A stretch of 9,164 nt of DNA from Solirubrobacterales bacterium (GCA_003151895.1 PLYX01000082.1:1-9164); one strand, 5' to 3'. Numbered from the stretch's first letter, positions 1-8,180 are shown. Notes: generated by a model from the letters alone, not told the origin. Translations and numbers: made by a program.

Positions 1-716
1 GCCGCGAGGGCATACCGAGGCGGCTACCGGTGTACATCACCGAGTACGGCTACTCCGCCTATGCCGGCCAGGACGAGGTGGACATGCCCGGAGCGCTGTT
101 GAACGCCGACACGGTCGGGACGCTGCTCGCCGGCGGCGGCGGCGGGGCGAGCACCGGTGGCGGCGGCGGCGGGGATGCGGCCTACCTGTACGGCTACGAG
201 CCGAACGTGCCGATGAGGGAATCAGGTCGCTGTGAGACATGGGGCAACTTGATGCTGTTGCTGGCAAACAGCTCAGGTGGAGCCCCATGGCCGCTGGCGT
301 CGTTCTGGGAGACGCAGATGCTCACCCACGACTGGACGTTGCCGGGGAAGGATCTTCACACGCTGTACGCCACGCGCTCCAGCGCCCGCGATGGCGCCGG
401 GAACGAGCTGGTGCGGGCCTACGCCGTGCGCCGTCCCGACGGGCGGATGGCGCTGCTGTTGCTCAATCTGAGTCCATCGCGGCCCTACCGAGTGGCGGTG
501 CGCCTCAGCGCCGGCGCCGGCTCCAAGGCGCGATTCCTGGTCGGACCATTGCGCGAGTGGCAGTTGTCCTCAGCCAACTACACATGGCGTCCCGCCGAAG
601 CCGCGGGAGCGCCGGGCCTGGATCTCCCCCCGGTGCAGAGTACCCGCGGCAGTGGACGGTCGCGGGTGCTGTTGGGGCCCTATTCGATCACTGTGCTGAG
701 GTCAGCGCCCGGCTGA
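1..716 (+). CDS. Glycoside hydrolase-like protein, C-terminal part (5' end outside window)
   Basis: The frame is open to the left edge (first full codon at position 3), so the true start lies outside. The visible 237 residues begin with a strand containing P-V-Y-I-T-E-Y-G; a Glu in this setting is typical of the nucleophile-bearing strand near the end of a (beta/alpha)8 barrel in clan GH-A-like glycosidases (family knowledge, not proven here). It continues with A-Y-L-Y-G-Y-E-P, a W-G-N-L-M-L-L-L helix and then a beta-rich tail (A-Y-A-V-R-R-P-D-G-R, L-L-L-L-N-L-S-P) resembling the C-terminal beta-sandwich of GH39- or arabinofuranosidase-like enzymes. A polyglycine tract interrupts the segment between the Glu and the Y-E-P motif. 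The stop (TGA, 714-716) overlaps by 29 nt the end of the convergent minus-strand ORF. Its probable role is hydrolysis of a polysaccharide at or outside the cell envelope; the exact family and substrate cannot be told from this part. Confidence 0.6.
   Translation, partial: REGIPRRLPVYITEYGYSAYAGQDEVDMPGALLNADTVGTLLAGGGGGASTGGGGGGDAAYLYGYEPNVPMRESGRCETWGNLMLLLANSSGGAPWPLASFWETQMLTHDWTLPGKDLHTLYATRSSARDGAGNELVRAYAVRRPDGRMALLLLNLSPSRPYRVAVRLSAGAGSKARFLVGPLREWQLSSANYTWRPAEAAGAPGLDLPPVQSTRGSGRSRVLLGPYSITVLRSAPG
132..173 (+). repeat. GGC-rich microsatellite encoding two polyglycine runs
   Basis: In-frame GGC/GGG/GGT codons encode five glycines (132-146), then Ala-Ser-Thr (147-155), then six more glycines (156-173) inside the glycoside hydrolase. 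The GGC triplets are nearly pure, so replication slippage would change the run in whole codons without breaking the frame. The tract lies between the putative catalytic Glu strand and the following Y-L-Y-G-Y-E-P strand, so it is probably a surface loop next to the active-site cleft. Confidence 0.75.
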
Positions 717-1059
717 CCGCCAGCCCGGTGGCGCGCTCGAGCGTCGAGGGCCGCCGAGCGCTCACGGCGCTCACACGATGGCGGGGCCTGACCGAGGCGA
801 CGTCGCGGACCTCCGTTCTCTCCGCGAGCAGCGGTGAGTGGGCGTGGATGGAGGGCAGCGTGGAGAAGCCGATCGCCCCCGCGACCAAGGCCGTGAGCCA
901 CAGGGCCGACGCGCCACCGGCGAATGCGCCACCGGCGAGCACCCAGCGCAGGCGACGCCCGTGCTCGTCGAGGAACACGGGGCGCTCGTGGCCGGTGGCC
1001 GTCCAAACGGTGTTGGCGCCGTCGCGGCGAAGGTGGGCGAGCGGCTCCATCAACATCAT
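688..1059 (-). CDS. Small single-pass membrane protein, possibly a truncated cell-envelope enzyme
   Basis: Codons from about 1059 down to about 780 strongly favour G/C at the third position, supporting real coding. The protein (about 123 residues from the ATG at 1057-1059; other ATGs at 1056 and 1050) has a charged N-terminus with R-P-V-F-L-D-E-H-G-R-R-L-R, one hydrophobic segment of roughly 25 residues (V-L-A-G-G-A-F to G-A-I-G-F), then an Arg/Ser-rich tail. The F-x-D-x-x-G-R-R-x-R plus single-TM arrangement resembles the N-terminus of bifunctional polysaccharide deacetylase/glycosyltransferase proteins, where large domains would follow; here the frame stops instead, so it may be a remnant. 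The frame can be read back to a TTG at 1119, but those codons lose the GC3 bias and stop at the inverted-repeat element. No Shine-Dalgarno sequence is obvious. Function unknown. Confidence 0.45.
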   Translation of the reverse strand: MMLMEPLAHLRRDGANTVWTATGHERPVFLDEHGRRLRWVLAGGAFAGGASALWLTALVAGAIGFSTLPSIHAHSPLLAERTEVRDVASVRPRHRVSAVSARRPSTLERATGLAVSRALTSAQ

Positions 1060-1122
1060 GGTGACGTACACGATCAGCGTTTGGGGGGCTGGAAGCACGC
1101 TTAAGTAAACCTTCGTCAACTC

Positions 1123-1140
1123 TTAACAGTGCTTTGTCGG
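1123..1140 (+). repeat. Left terminal inverted repeat of the MITE-like element
   Basis: TTAACAGTGCTTTGTCGG, identical base for base to the reverse complement of 1362-1379. The adjoining inner sequence is TTTGATCGTTCGG, whereas the other end reads GTTTTGTGTCTGG, so identity stops sharply after 18 bp apart from a short TTT and GG match. Confidence 0.9.
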
Positions 1141-1361
1141 TTTGATCGTTCGGACCAATTTCTCGCGCGTTTGAGGGCCTTGAGATCTCGCTCAATCGAG
1201 CCGATGCAGGATTTTTCGCTGTCGATGGCGTGTCGAACCCAATCCGGCTGGTCTCAGCGGGCTGACCACGTACTACATACACGAGTTGACTAACCAACGG
1301 ACTAACTCCCGTATGCAACGTCAACGCCAACATTGCCCACGCTGCCCACCAGACACAAAAC

Positions 1362-1379
1362 CCGACAAAGCACTGTTAA
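1362..1379 (-). repeat. Right terminal inverted repeat of the MITE-like element
   Basis: CCGACAAAGCACTGTTAA on the plus strand, a perfect reverse complement of the left repeat. Its final TAA is an in-frame stop directly upstream of the hydrolase fragment, so that fragment cannot be read leftward through the element. Confidence 0.9.
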
Positions 1380-1385
1380 TCGAGT

Positions 1386-1663
1386 GTGCCTCTGCCCTCG
1401 ACTCTCTCCGGCCGTCCCTTTCATACCGGTCCAGGGATTGGTAGGTCCTTCCCGCTTGTCGTCTTTGGACATGGCTTTGCCCTCACACCCGCGGTCTACT
1501 CGTCCATGCTGCAAAGCTGGGCACGTGCGGGGTATGTAGTGGCTGCTCCAGCGAACATTCCGACGGCGGCGACACGGCCTTGGCGGACGCATGCAGCCGT
1601 CACTACCGCGACATGTGGGGGAGTGCCGCAGTGATTCTGTCGGATGCGGAGATGCCGGGTGTG
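1386..1663 (+). pseudogene. Alpha/beta hydrolase remnant: 5' truncated, internally deleted and frameshifted
   Basis: Two recognisable blocks of a dienelactone-hydrolase/lipase-like alpha/beta hydrolase lie next to each other in different frames. Block A (frame of 1386, about 1428-1550) reads F-P-L-V-V-F-G-H-G-F, then T-P-A-V-Y, then W-A-R-A-G-Y-V-V-A-A-P: the first core strands with the H-G oxyanion-hole motif. Block B (frame of 1553, about 1553-1663) reads H-S-D-G-G-D-T-A-L, a nucleophile-elbow-like G-x-S-x-G region, followed by R-H-Y-R-D and A-A-V-I-L-S-D-A-E-M-P-G-V. In intact relatives these blocks are separated by several tens of residues; here no residues remain between them and the frame changes, so an out-of-frame deletion has occurred. 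The N-terminus, including any signal peptide, is missing: the frame is closed by a stop in the right inverted repeat at 1377-1379. The acid and His of the triad are not recognisable downstream. No functional enzyme can be made. Confidence 0.7.
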
Positions 1664-1971
1664 GGCTGGGTCGGCATAACGCAACTCGCGCATCTCATCT
1701 TTGCCCGAATCAAACGACTAATTGACGGTCGATATGCCCTCGCCTGCTATGGCGCTTTGCGGTATAGCCGCACCGAGCCGCGGGCAGACTCGGATGCGCC
1801 AGATACCGGTCGGCTGGAAGCTCCCACATGAGTCATGGATATATCGACATGCACGCACTTGACACTGCTGCGACCCGTCAGGACGCCAACCTGTGAGATC
1901 ACCGGCGCCATAGCAGCTGGGATGCCGTCATGACGCGACCCGTGTTACTGGTCCCGGGCCACTGCTAACCG
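1664..1971. other. Degenerate region with no recognisable gene
   Basis: The frame of block B stays open to a TGA at 1829-1831, but the residues after E-M-P-G-V are not recognisable as hydrolase or any other family and codon bias is weak. An imperfect hairpin lies at 1746-1768 (arms GCTATGGCGC and GCGGTATAGC, loop TTT, one mismatch and one G-T pair), without a T-tract. A 12-codon ORF, MTRPVLLVPGHC, occupies 1930-1968 and ends 3 nt before the metal ATPase start; it has no good ribosome-binding site. The region probably contains the ATPase promoter, but I cannot place it convincingly. Confidence 0.5.
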
Positions 1972-3855
<1,884 letters not shown>

Positions 3856-3900
3856 TCCACCTCCAATCAGGCTGCCGGCCGCTGGTGGCTCGGTCGTGTT

Positions 3901-5637
3901 TCAGCTTGCGGTGAAGCGCCGCAGGCCGGGCTGGCCGGGTACGGGGGTGCTGTGGGCGTAGGCCCAGATCTGGTTGCCCGGGCAATGGCGTCCGCCGTGG
4001 CATGGGTGTGACGCGACGAAGTAGAAGCGCACCCGACGTTGGGCCACCTGGGTCTGGAGGCTCTTGGTTCGTGTGAGCGATCCGTCCACGCTGTTGAGGA
4101 CGAGCACCGGGAGGCCGTCGCGTGCCACGAGTCCGACGATGTCGTTGATGTTGGCGCTCGCGACCTCGTAGTGGGTCCCGTCGCGGTGGGTGCGCAGATA
4201 GCGGCTCAGTGCCGGAGTGCTGAAGTCGGTCAGCAACGAGTCTGTGCGGGCGCGGTGGATCAGGTAGGAGTCCTTGTTCAGTGACGCCGTCAACAGGCCG
4301 AGCCCAGCGCATACAAGGACGATGCGAACTATCAGGACCCCACGGCTTCCCGGGTCTCCCGAGCTAACGCGACGGTTCACACTACCGCGCCAGAGCGTGC
4401 TCAGCGACAGCCCGAACACCGCGCAGACGGCGGGCGCAAACGCCTCCAGATAGCGGACCTGCAGGCGTTCCATCGCGTTGAAGGCAATCAGTCCGATGAG
4501 GAACCACACCATTATCCCCACCGCAAACCGTCCCGGCGGGCTGCGGAGGCCCATCCTCCCATCCTCACGTCCCCGCGCGAGTAGCGCACCCAGTGCCGAT
4601 AGTCCGACCAGCGAGGTGGCGAGCAGCGCGATTCCGATCAAGGTCCAGTACTGCATCGGGCCGGCGCTCAGCAGACGCAGTGGACCGGCTCCCCCTTCGA
4701 CGGCCCCCGTCGCGCCGTGGCTGGAAAGGCGATCCAGGCCGTTGTAAACGAGCGTTACGTGCCAGATGCTCCCGTTCGCCGAGCCGATCGGGAATGGGCG
4801 CCGGCTGATGGGCATCAGCGACGCGATCGCTGTCCACGACAGCGCTACCGCGAGAAACGTCCCGGCGGTGGCGAGCACGACGCGTACGCGGGTCCCGGGC
4901 GCGGCCGCCCACAGCCACAACAACGCCAGGGCAGGGAGCGCTATAACCATCTCCCCGAGCTTGACGTTGAACGCCAAGCCCATGACAGCAGCCGACAGCA
5001 CCGACCAGCGCATGCGTCCGCTCTCAAGTGCGCGCCATGACAGCCACAGCGCGGCGATCTCCAGGGCCGCCAGCACCGAGTCCATCGTGTCGCTGCGCGC
5101 GGTCAGCACAGACACCGGGAGTACCGCGAGCGCGAGCGCTGCCAATAGCGCCGCCGCGAAGCCGAATGGTCGTCGCAGGGCGCCGAACAACAACCCGCAG
5201 GCGGTCACGCCGCCCAGCGCCTCGGGCAGGTGCAGTCCGACCAGGCCGAACCCAAGCACGCGCGTGGCAGCCACCTGCAGCCAAAGGTCGACAGGCGGCT
5301 TGTCGATCGAGACTGTGCCACTGGGCTCAAGCGCACCGAAGAAGAAGTCGTGCCAGGAGGTGCCCATGCTGCGCACGGCCGCGTCGTAGAAGACGTTGCC
5401 CGGCACATCGTGGATCTTCCACATACGCAGCGCGGTGGCCAGAACAAGCATCAGACTTAGCGCGAGCCACATCGCCCAACGGGCGCCTGGGGGAGAGCGC
5501 GAAGGAGTCGCGACTGGCCTGATGGCCAGCTCGGTGTCGACGATCACGCTTGCGCGATTCGGGGAGACACTTCCTGGGGACGCGTTGTGCTCATTCGCCG
5601 CCTCCGCTTGAGGTGGGAGAAGCGGCGAGCGTCCCAT
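3901..5637 (-). CDS. GT39/PMT_2-type membrane glycosyltransferase (ArnT/YkcB-like)
   Basis: A 578-residue polytopic protein. Members of this family transfer a sugar from a polyprenyl-phosphate donor to an acceptor on the outer face of the membrane. Evidence: after a Pro/Ser-rich cytoplasmic N-terminus (1-52) comes TM1 (about 54-70), then the loop G-N-V-F-Y-D-A-A-V-R-S-M (80-91) carrying an acidic residue at the usual catalytic position, S-W-H-D-F-F-F-G, and the hallmark S-I-D-K-P-P-V-D-L-W-L-Q (110-121). A-R-S-D-T-M-D-S (180-187), F-N-V-K-L, R-R-P-F-P-I-G-S and V-Y-N-G-L-D-R-L follow, with about ten more helices to about 450 and an extracytoplasmic C-terminal domain. The ATG at 5637 overlaps the upstream haem-protein gene by 47 nt; a GTG at 5547 is an alternative because residues 1-52 are not conserved-looking. 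No strong ribosome-binding site is seen, so translational coupling is likely. Donor sugar and acceptor are unknown. Confidence 0.88.
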   Translation of the reverse strand: MGRSPLLPPQAEAANEHNASPGSVSPNRASVIVDTELAIRPVATPSRSPPGARWAMWLALSLMLVLATALRMWKIHDVPGNVFYDAAVRSMGTSWHDFFFGALEPSGTVSIDKPPVDLWLQVAATRVLGFGLVGLHLPEALGGVTACGLLFGALRRPFGFAAALLAALALAVLPVSVLTARSDTMDSVLAALEIAALWLSWRALESGRMRWSVLSAAVMGLAFNVKLGEMVIALPALALLWLWAAAPGTRVRVVLATAGTFLAVALSWTAIASLMPISRRPFPIGSANGSIWHVTLVYNGLDRLSSHGATGAVEGGAGPLRLLSAGPMQYWTLIGIALLATSLVGLSALGALLARGREDGRMGLRSPPGRFAVGIMVWFLIGLIAFNAMERLQVRYLEAFAPAVCAVFGLSLSTLWRGSVNRRVSSGDPGSRGVLIVRIVLVCAGLGLLTASLNKDSYLIHRARTDSLLTDFSTPALSRYLRTHRDGTHYEVASANINDIVGLVARDGLPVLVLNSVDGSLTRTKSLQTQVAQRRVRFYFVASHPCHGGRHCPGNQIWAYAHSTPVPGQPGLRRFTAS

Positions 5638-6754
5638 TGACAGTGCCTGCGCCAGCGTTGACAGCCAGGGCCACCTGGAGCGAGAGGCTCCGTCCGTCGC
5701 TACTGCGCACGCTTGCGGCCAGGCGGTTGCCGTTCAACGACACGATCCTCCCGCGGTAGACCACAGGCGTAGGAGAACTGCCAAGCGTCACGCGACTGCT
5801 GCGCAGCGAAACGCCGCCCTCGCCCACCGGTTGACCGTCGATCTCGATATCAAGCCGTCCCGCGACCGAGCCACTGAAGCTGGTCGCGATCTTGACCGCG
5901 ACCAAACCTGGCCCTGGCCCAGGACCCTGTTTGATGCTGCCCGAGAGGCTCACGTTAAAGGGGCCGCTCAGCCCGCTCGACTGTGAACTTGGAGTGCTCG
6001 TCCGTCCGCTCGTGGTCCCAGCCGTCGGCGTGGTCACGCTTGGAGCGCTTGAGGCGAGCAGCGATACCGGTGTACCCGACCGGCGAGCCCAGCCGTGCCC
6101 GAGCGGGCCGTCCGGCAGCCACACGATCAAGCCGATCGGGACGAGCGCGGTGAGAGCCAGTGCTCCGCTGCGCACGCGCCAGTGCTCAGGCCAGCCGGGG
6201 AGCGTTCGCACGCAAACGGCGGCGGCCACCGCGAGGACGCACATCGCGGTGAGTGCCAGCGACCATGCGCTCTTAACGTCGCTGCCGGTGCCGAGGCCGT
6301 GCAGAAGGGCGATTGGCCAGCACGCGTATGCCAGCCAGTGAGTGATCCTCCAAGCGCGATGCCCCAGACGTTGGCGCATCAGGCTCGTGATGGCGAGGGC
6401 GAGCAGCAGATCGAAAGCGACGGCTCCGAGCCCCAGCCAGAGTGGGCGATAGCTTCCGATGAAAGGCACCACCGCATCCAGAAGGGCTATCGGCGCGAAG
6501 CTGTCAAGCGCCGCGGTGACGATGTGCAGCCCGAGGAAGACGAGCACCAGCATCGAGACGTTGCGATGCAAGGAGTCCAGTACGAAGCGAGGCCAGCCCG
6601 GAGTACTCCAGCGACTCACGTCAATCACGCCAAGGACCATGGTCACGGTGAGCAACAGCAACGACACCAAACCGGTTGAGCGCGTCAGGTACCAGTAGAC
6701 ACTCGGGCCAACGGTGCCCAGCACGAGTGTCATCGCACCACTACATCCGGGCAT
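5591..6754 (-). CDS. Ferric reductase-like di-haem transmembrane protein with exported C-terminal beta domain
   Basis: A 387-residue protein with about six hydrophobic segments (roughly 15-45, 65-82, 88-100, 107-125, 138-153, 165-183), a seventh near 197-213, then a low-complexity linker (about 229-263, rich in Ser, Thr, Pro and Gly) and a beta-strand-rich C-terminal domain (about 264-378). Paired histidines His63/His77 and His139/His152, 13-14 residues apart within predicted helices, fit the bis-His ligation of two b haems seen in ferric-reductase-like (PF01794-type) membrane domains. No FAD/NAD(P) dehydrogenase domain is present, so electrons must come from a partner. The C-terminal domain holds G-R-L-D-I-E-I-D-G, S-S-R-V-T-L-G and Y-R-G-R-I; such domains follow ferric-reductase-like segments in some actinobacterial proteins (recollection, unverified). 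A P-G-P-G-P-G stretch lies at 278-283. The ATG at 6754 follows AAGGGGAGG directly; Met8 (6733) is an alternative. The stop lies inside the glycosyltransferase gene. Confidence 0.8.
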   Translation of the reverse strand: MPGCSGAMTLVLGTVGPSVYWYLTRSTGLVSLLLLTVTMVLGVIDVSRWSTPGWPRFVLDSLHRNVSMLVLVFLGLHIVTAALDSFAPIALLDAVVPFIGSYRPLWLGLGAVAFDLLLALAITSLMRQRLGHRAWRITHWLAYACWPIALLHGLGTGSDVKSAWSLALTAMCVLAVAAAVCVRTLPGWPEHWRVRSGALALTALVPIGLIVWLPDGPLGHGWARRSGTPVSLLASSAPSVTTPTAGTTSGRTSTPSSQSSGLSGPFNVSLSGSIKQGPGPGPGLVAVKIATSFSGSVAGRLDIEIDGQPVGEGGVSLRSSRVTLGSSPTPVVYRGRIVSLNGNRLAASVRSSDGRSLSLQVALAVNAGAGTVNGTLAASPTSSGGGE

Positions 6755-6763
6755 CCTCCCCTT
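6755..6763 (-). promoter_or_regulatory. Ribosome-binding site of the haem-protein gene
   Basis: On the minus strand AAGGGGAGG abuts the ATG at 6754. The GGAGG core has no spacing, but pairing through AAGG gives 5 nt. It is the only purine-rich Shine-Dalgarno-like tract near either candidate start and favours the first ATG, or weakly Met8 at about 21 nt. Confidence 0.5.
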
Positions 6764-6774
6764 GGGATCATGCG

Positions 6775-6804
6775 GCTATATTTCCTGGCCCAACAAAATC
6801 CCAG
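6775..6804 (-). promoter_or_regulatory. Possible promoter of the haem-protein/glycosyltransferase unit
   Basis: On the minus strand CTGGGA (6804-6799), an 18-nt spacer and TATAGC (6780-6775) give a weak sigma70-like match (3/6 and 4/6), about 20 nt upstream of the ATG. The region is locally AT-rich in an otherwise GC-rich window. This is a pattern match only. Confidence 0.25.
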
Positions 6805-6815
6805 CTAAGACGCGG

Positions 6816-6831
6816 GTGAGACATCTCTCAC
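6816..6831. promoter_or_regulatory. Perfect 16-bp dyad (candidate operator)
   Basis: GTGAGACATCTCTCAC is a perfect 6+6 inverted repeat with a 4-nt centre, lying 62 nt upstream of the minus-strand haem-protein start and in the divergent region that precedes the UbiA gene. Its size and position suit a dimeric repressor site controlling one or both units. It could also form a small hairpin, but there is no T-tract. Confidence 0.4.
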
Positions 6832-7127
6832 GATGAAGGATCGCTTATATAGGCGCGGATGGGCGGGAGGTATCCGCTTCGCCCGATGGCACACCTCCTC
6901 GCGTGGAGACTGCGCTAGCGCGAATTAGAGCACCCTCACATATGAACAATCTCACCTTCTTGGTGGCGCAAGCAAGCCGGAAATACAGTAGTCATGTGGA
7001 ACTCGTATGGCGGCGACACAGCCACGCCTTTACACCCGCTATGCTCCTTGATCGGAGATTGAACATTAATTCACTTCAAGCGATAGCAAGCGTCGAGGAG
7101 ACTCAAGCCGAACCCAGTGCAAGGGAG
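6832..7127 (+). other. AT-richer leader region before the UbiA gene
   Basis: A frame is open from 6903 into the UbiA gene, but its codons up to about 7110 lack third-position G/C bias and the residues (many of Asn, Ser, Gln, Ile) resemble no UbiA N-terminus, so I treat it as non-coding. It contains TTATATA at 6845-6851, an inverted pair GCGGAT/ATCCGC around a purine-rich loop (6855-6877), and a weak promoter-like pair TTGAAC (7059-7064), 17 nt, GATAGC (7082-7087). Nothing else is recognisable. Confidence 0.4.
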
Positions 7128-8036
7128 TTGCACGCCGACCCGCAGGCGCCGATCCAGCTGCGGCCCCCATCTCGATCCTCGGCCCGGGTGCTGCTGCGGG
7201 CGTGCCGTCCTCGCCAGTGGAGCAAGAACCTGCTCGTGCTTGCGGCGCCGTGTGCGGCGGGGGTGATCGACCGGCCGCTCCTCGCCGTGCGGGTCGTGGG
7301 AGCGTTCCTCGTGCTGTGCCTGCTGTCGAGCGCGACCTATCTGGTCAACGACGTACGCGATCGGGAGCAGGATCGCCGGCATCTACACAAGCGCTCGCGG
7401 CCGGTGGCCGCCGGCGAGCTCTCACCCCGCGCGGCTCTTCTGGTCGCCGCGGCGCTGGCCCTCGTCGGTGTCGTCGCGGCGACCGCGATCACTCCCGGTT
7501 TGGGCGTGGTCGCGTGCGGCTATCTCGCGCTGACGGCGAGCTACTCGCTGTGGTTGCGCCACGTGGTCGTCGCCGACATCCTGGTGATCGCGGCCGGCTT
7601 CGTGCTGCGCGCCATCGCCGGGGGCGTGGCGACCGACATCTATCTGTCGCGCTGGTTTGTCATCGTGACGGCATGCTGTGCCGTCTATCTGGTTGCCGCC
7701 AAGCGGTATGCCGAGCTTCGCGAGCATGCGGAGTCCGGTTCTGTGCGGGCGACGCTGCGGCATTACTCGCCCGGGAGTCTGCGTCTGACGCTTCTGGCGG
7801 CGGCCATCGGGGCCGGCGTGGCCTACACGGGCTGGGCGTTCACACGACCCTCCCATGTCGTGTGGTACGGGCTCTCGATTGCCCCACTCCTGCTGTGGCT
7901 GGGTCGCTACGCGAACCTGATCGGGGCCGGCGCCGGCCAGGCGCCCGAGGAGTTGATCCTGCGCGATCGAACGCTGTTGGTGCTCAGCGTCGTGTGGAGC
8001 TTCCTCTTCCTCGGCGGCGTCTATGTCGGTCGCTGA
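7128..8036 (+). CDS. UbiA-family decaprenyl-phosphate phosphoribosyltransferase
   Basis: An integral membrane enzyme expected to transfer 5-phosphoribose from PRPP to polyprenyl (decaprenyl) phosphate, the first committed step to decaprenyl-phospho-arabinose for cell-envelope arabinans (known for mycobacterial Rv3806c). Evidence, numbered from a codon at 6903: R-P-R-Q-W-S-K-N-L-L-V-L-A-A-P (102-116), first Asp-rich motif N-D-V-R-D-R-E-Q-D (149-157) followed by K-R-S-R-P-V-A-A-G, then Y-S-L-W-L-R-H with A-D, R-A-I-A-G-G-V-A-T (236-244), A-K-R-Y-A-E-L-R and L-R-D-R near the C-terminus, with about nine hydrophobic segments. These are the diagnostic motifs of this subfamily and not of quinone or haem prenyltransferases. 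The start is uncertain: the frame is open back to 6903, but the family normally has about 20 residues before R-P-R-Q-W. I chose the TTG at 7128 (preceded by AAGGGAG); a GTG at 7188 is also possible. Confidence 0.88.
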   Translation: MHADPQAPIQLRPPSRSSARVLLRACRPRQWSKNLLVLAAPCAAGVIDRPLLAVRVVGAFLVLCLLSSATYLVNDVRDREQDRRHLHKRSRPVAAGELSPRAALLVAAALALVGVVAATAITPGLGVVACGYLALTASYSLWLRHVVVADILVIAAGFVLRAIAGGVATDIYLSRWFVIVTACCAVYLVAAKRYAELREHAESGSVRATLRHYSPGSLRLTLLAAAIGAGVAYTGWAFTRPSHVVWYGLSIAPLLLWLGRYANLIGAGAGQAPEELILRDRTLLVLSVVWSFLFLGGVYVGR

Positions 8037-8180
8037 GCCGACGGCGCGCACGCGGCGTGGCGATCGTCGCCGTCTTGCCGGTGGGCGTAAGGACCACCTG
8101 ATGTGTGAGTGAGAACTACTGAGCCTGTCGAGTGGGGACTGCGGTGGGCGCGCCCCGCCCCGAAGCGTTGACTGTAGGCG

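Larger units (their letters stand above)
1123..1379. mobile_element. MITE-like element, 257 bp, perfect 18-bp terminal inverted repeats
   Basis: The outer ends are exact inverted copies: TTAACAGTGCTTTGTCGG at 1123-1140 and its reverse complement at 1362-1379. Matching continues weakly inward if one base is gapped. The interior of 221 bp has visibly lower GC than the flanking genes and holds no convincing transposase, so the element would be non-autonomous. The borders are ambiguous: the outermost TTAA could itself be a 4-bp target duplication with ends CAGTG...CACTG, or the 18-mer could be the whole terminus, flanked by a TC dinucleotide on each side (1121-1122 and 1380-1381). Each end carries stop codons (TTAA gives TAA on both strands), and the neighbouring ORFs on both sides end at its edges. 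I cannot assign it to an IS family; a TTAA target would fit families that make 4-bp duplications. Confidence 0.65.

Noticed and set aside
239..1108. 289-residue plus-strand frame
   Set aside because: Overlaps the glycosidase in another frame and has low-complexity Ala/Arg/Ser composition with no domain.
680..1333. 217-residue minus-strand frame crossing the MITE-like element, considered as a transposase end
   Set aside because: No DDE, Ser or HUH transposase motif; the part outside the element is a shadow of the small membrane ORF.
1859..1887. Perfect TTGACA hexamer at 1859-1864 as ATPase promoter
   Set aside because: No acceptable -10 hexamer at 16-19 nt spacing.
3856..3900. CCACC...GGTGG pairing between convergent genes as a bidirectional terminator
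   Set aside because: Only a 5-bp stem around a 22-nt loop and no T-tract; termination is expected here but not visible.
8059..8071. GGCGA-TCG-TCGCC hairpin after the UbiA gene as terminator
   Set aside because: Short stem, no T-run, and such hairpins are common by chance in this GC-rich DNA.
8146..8155. GGGCGCGCCC palindrome as operator
   Set aside because: Low-complexity GC palindrome expected by chance at this composition; no partner site.
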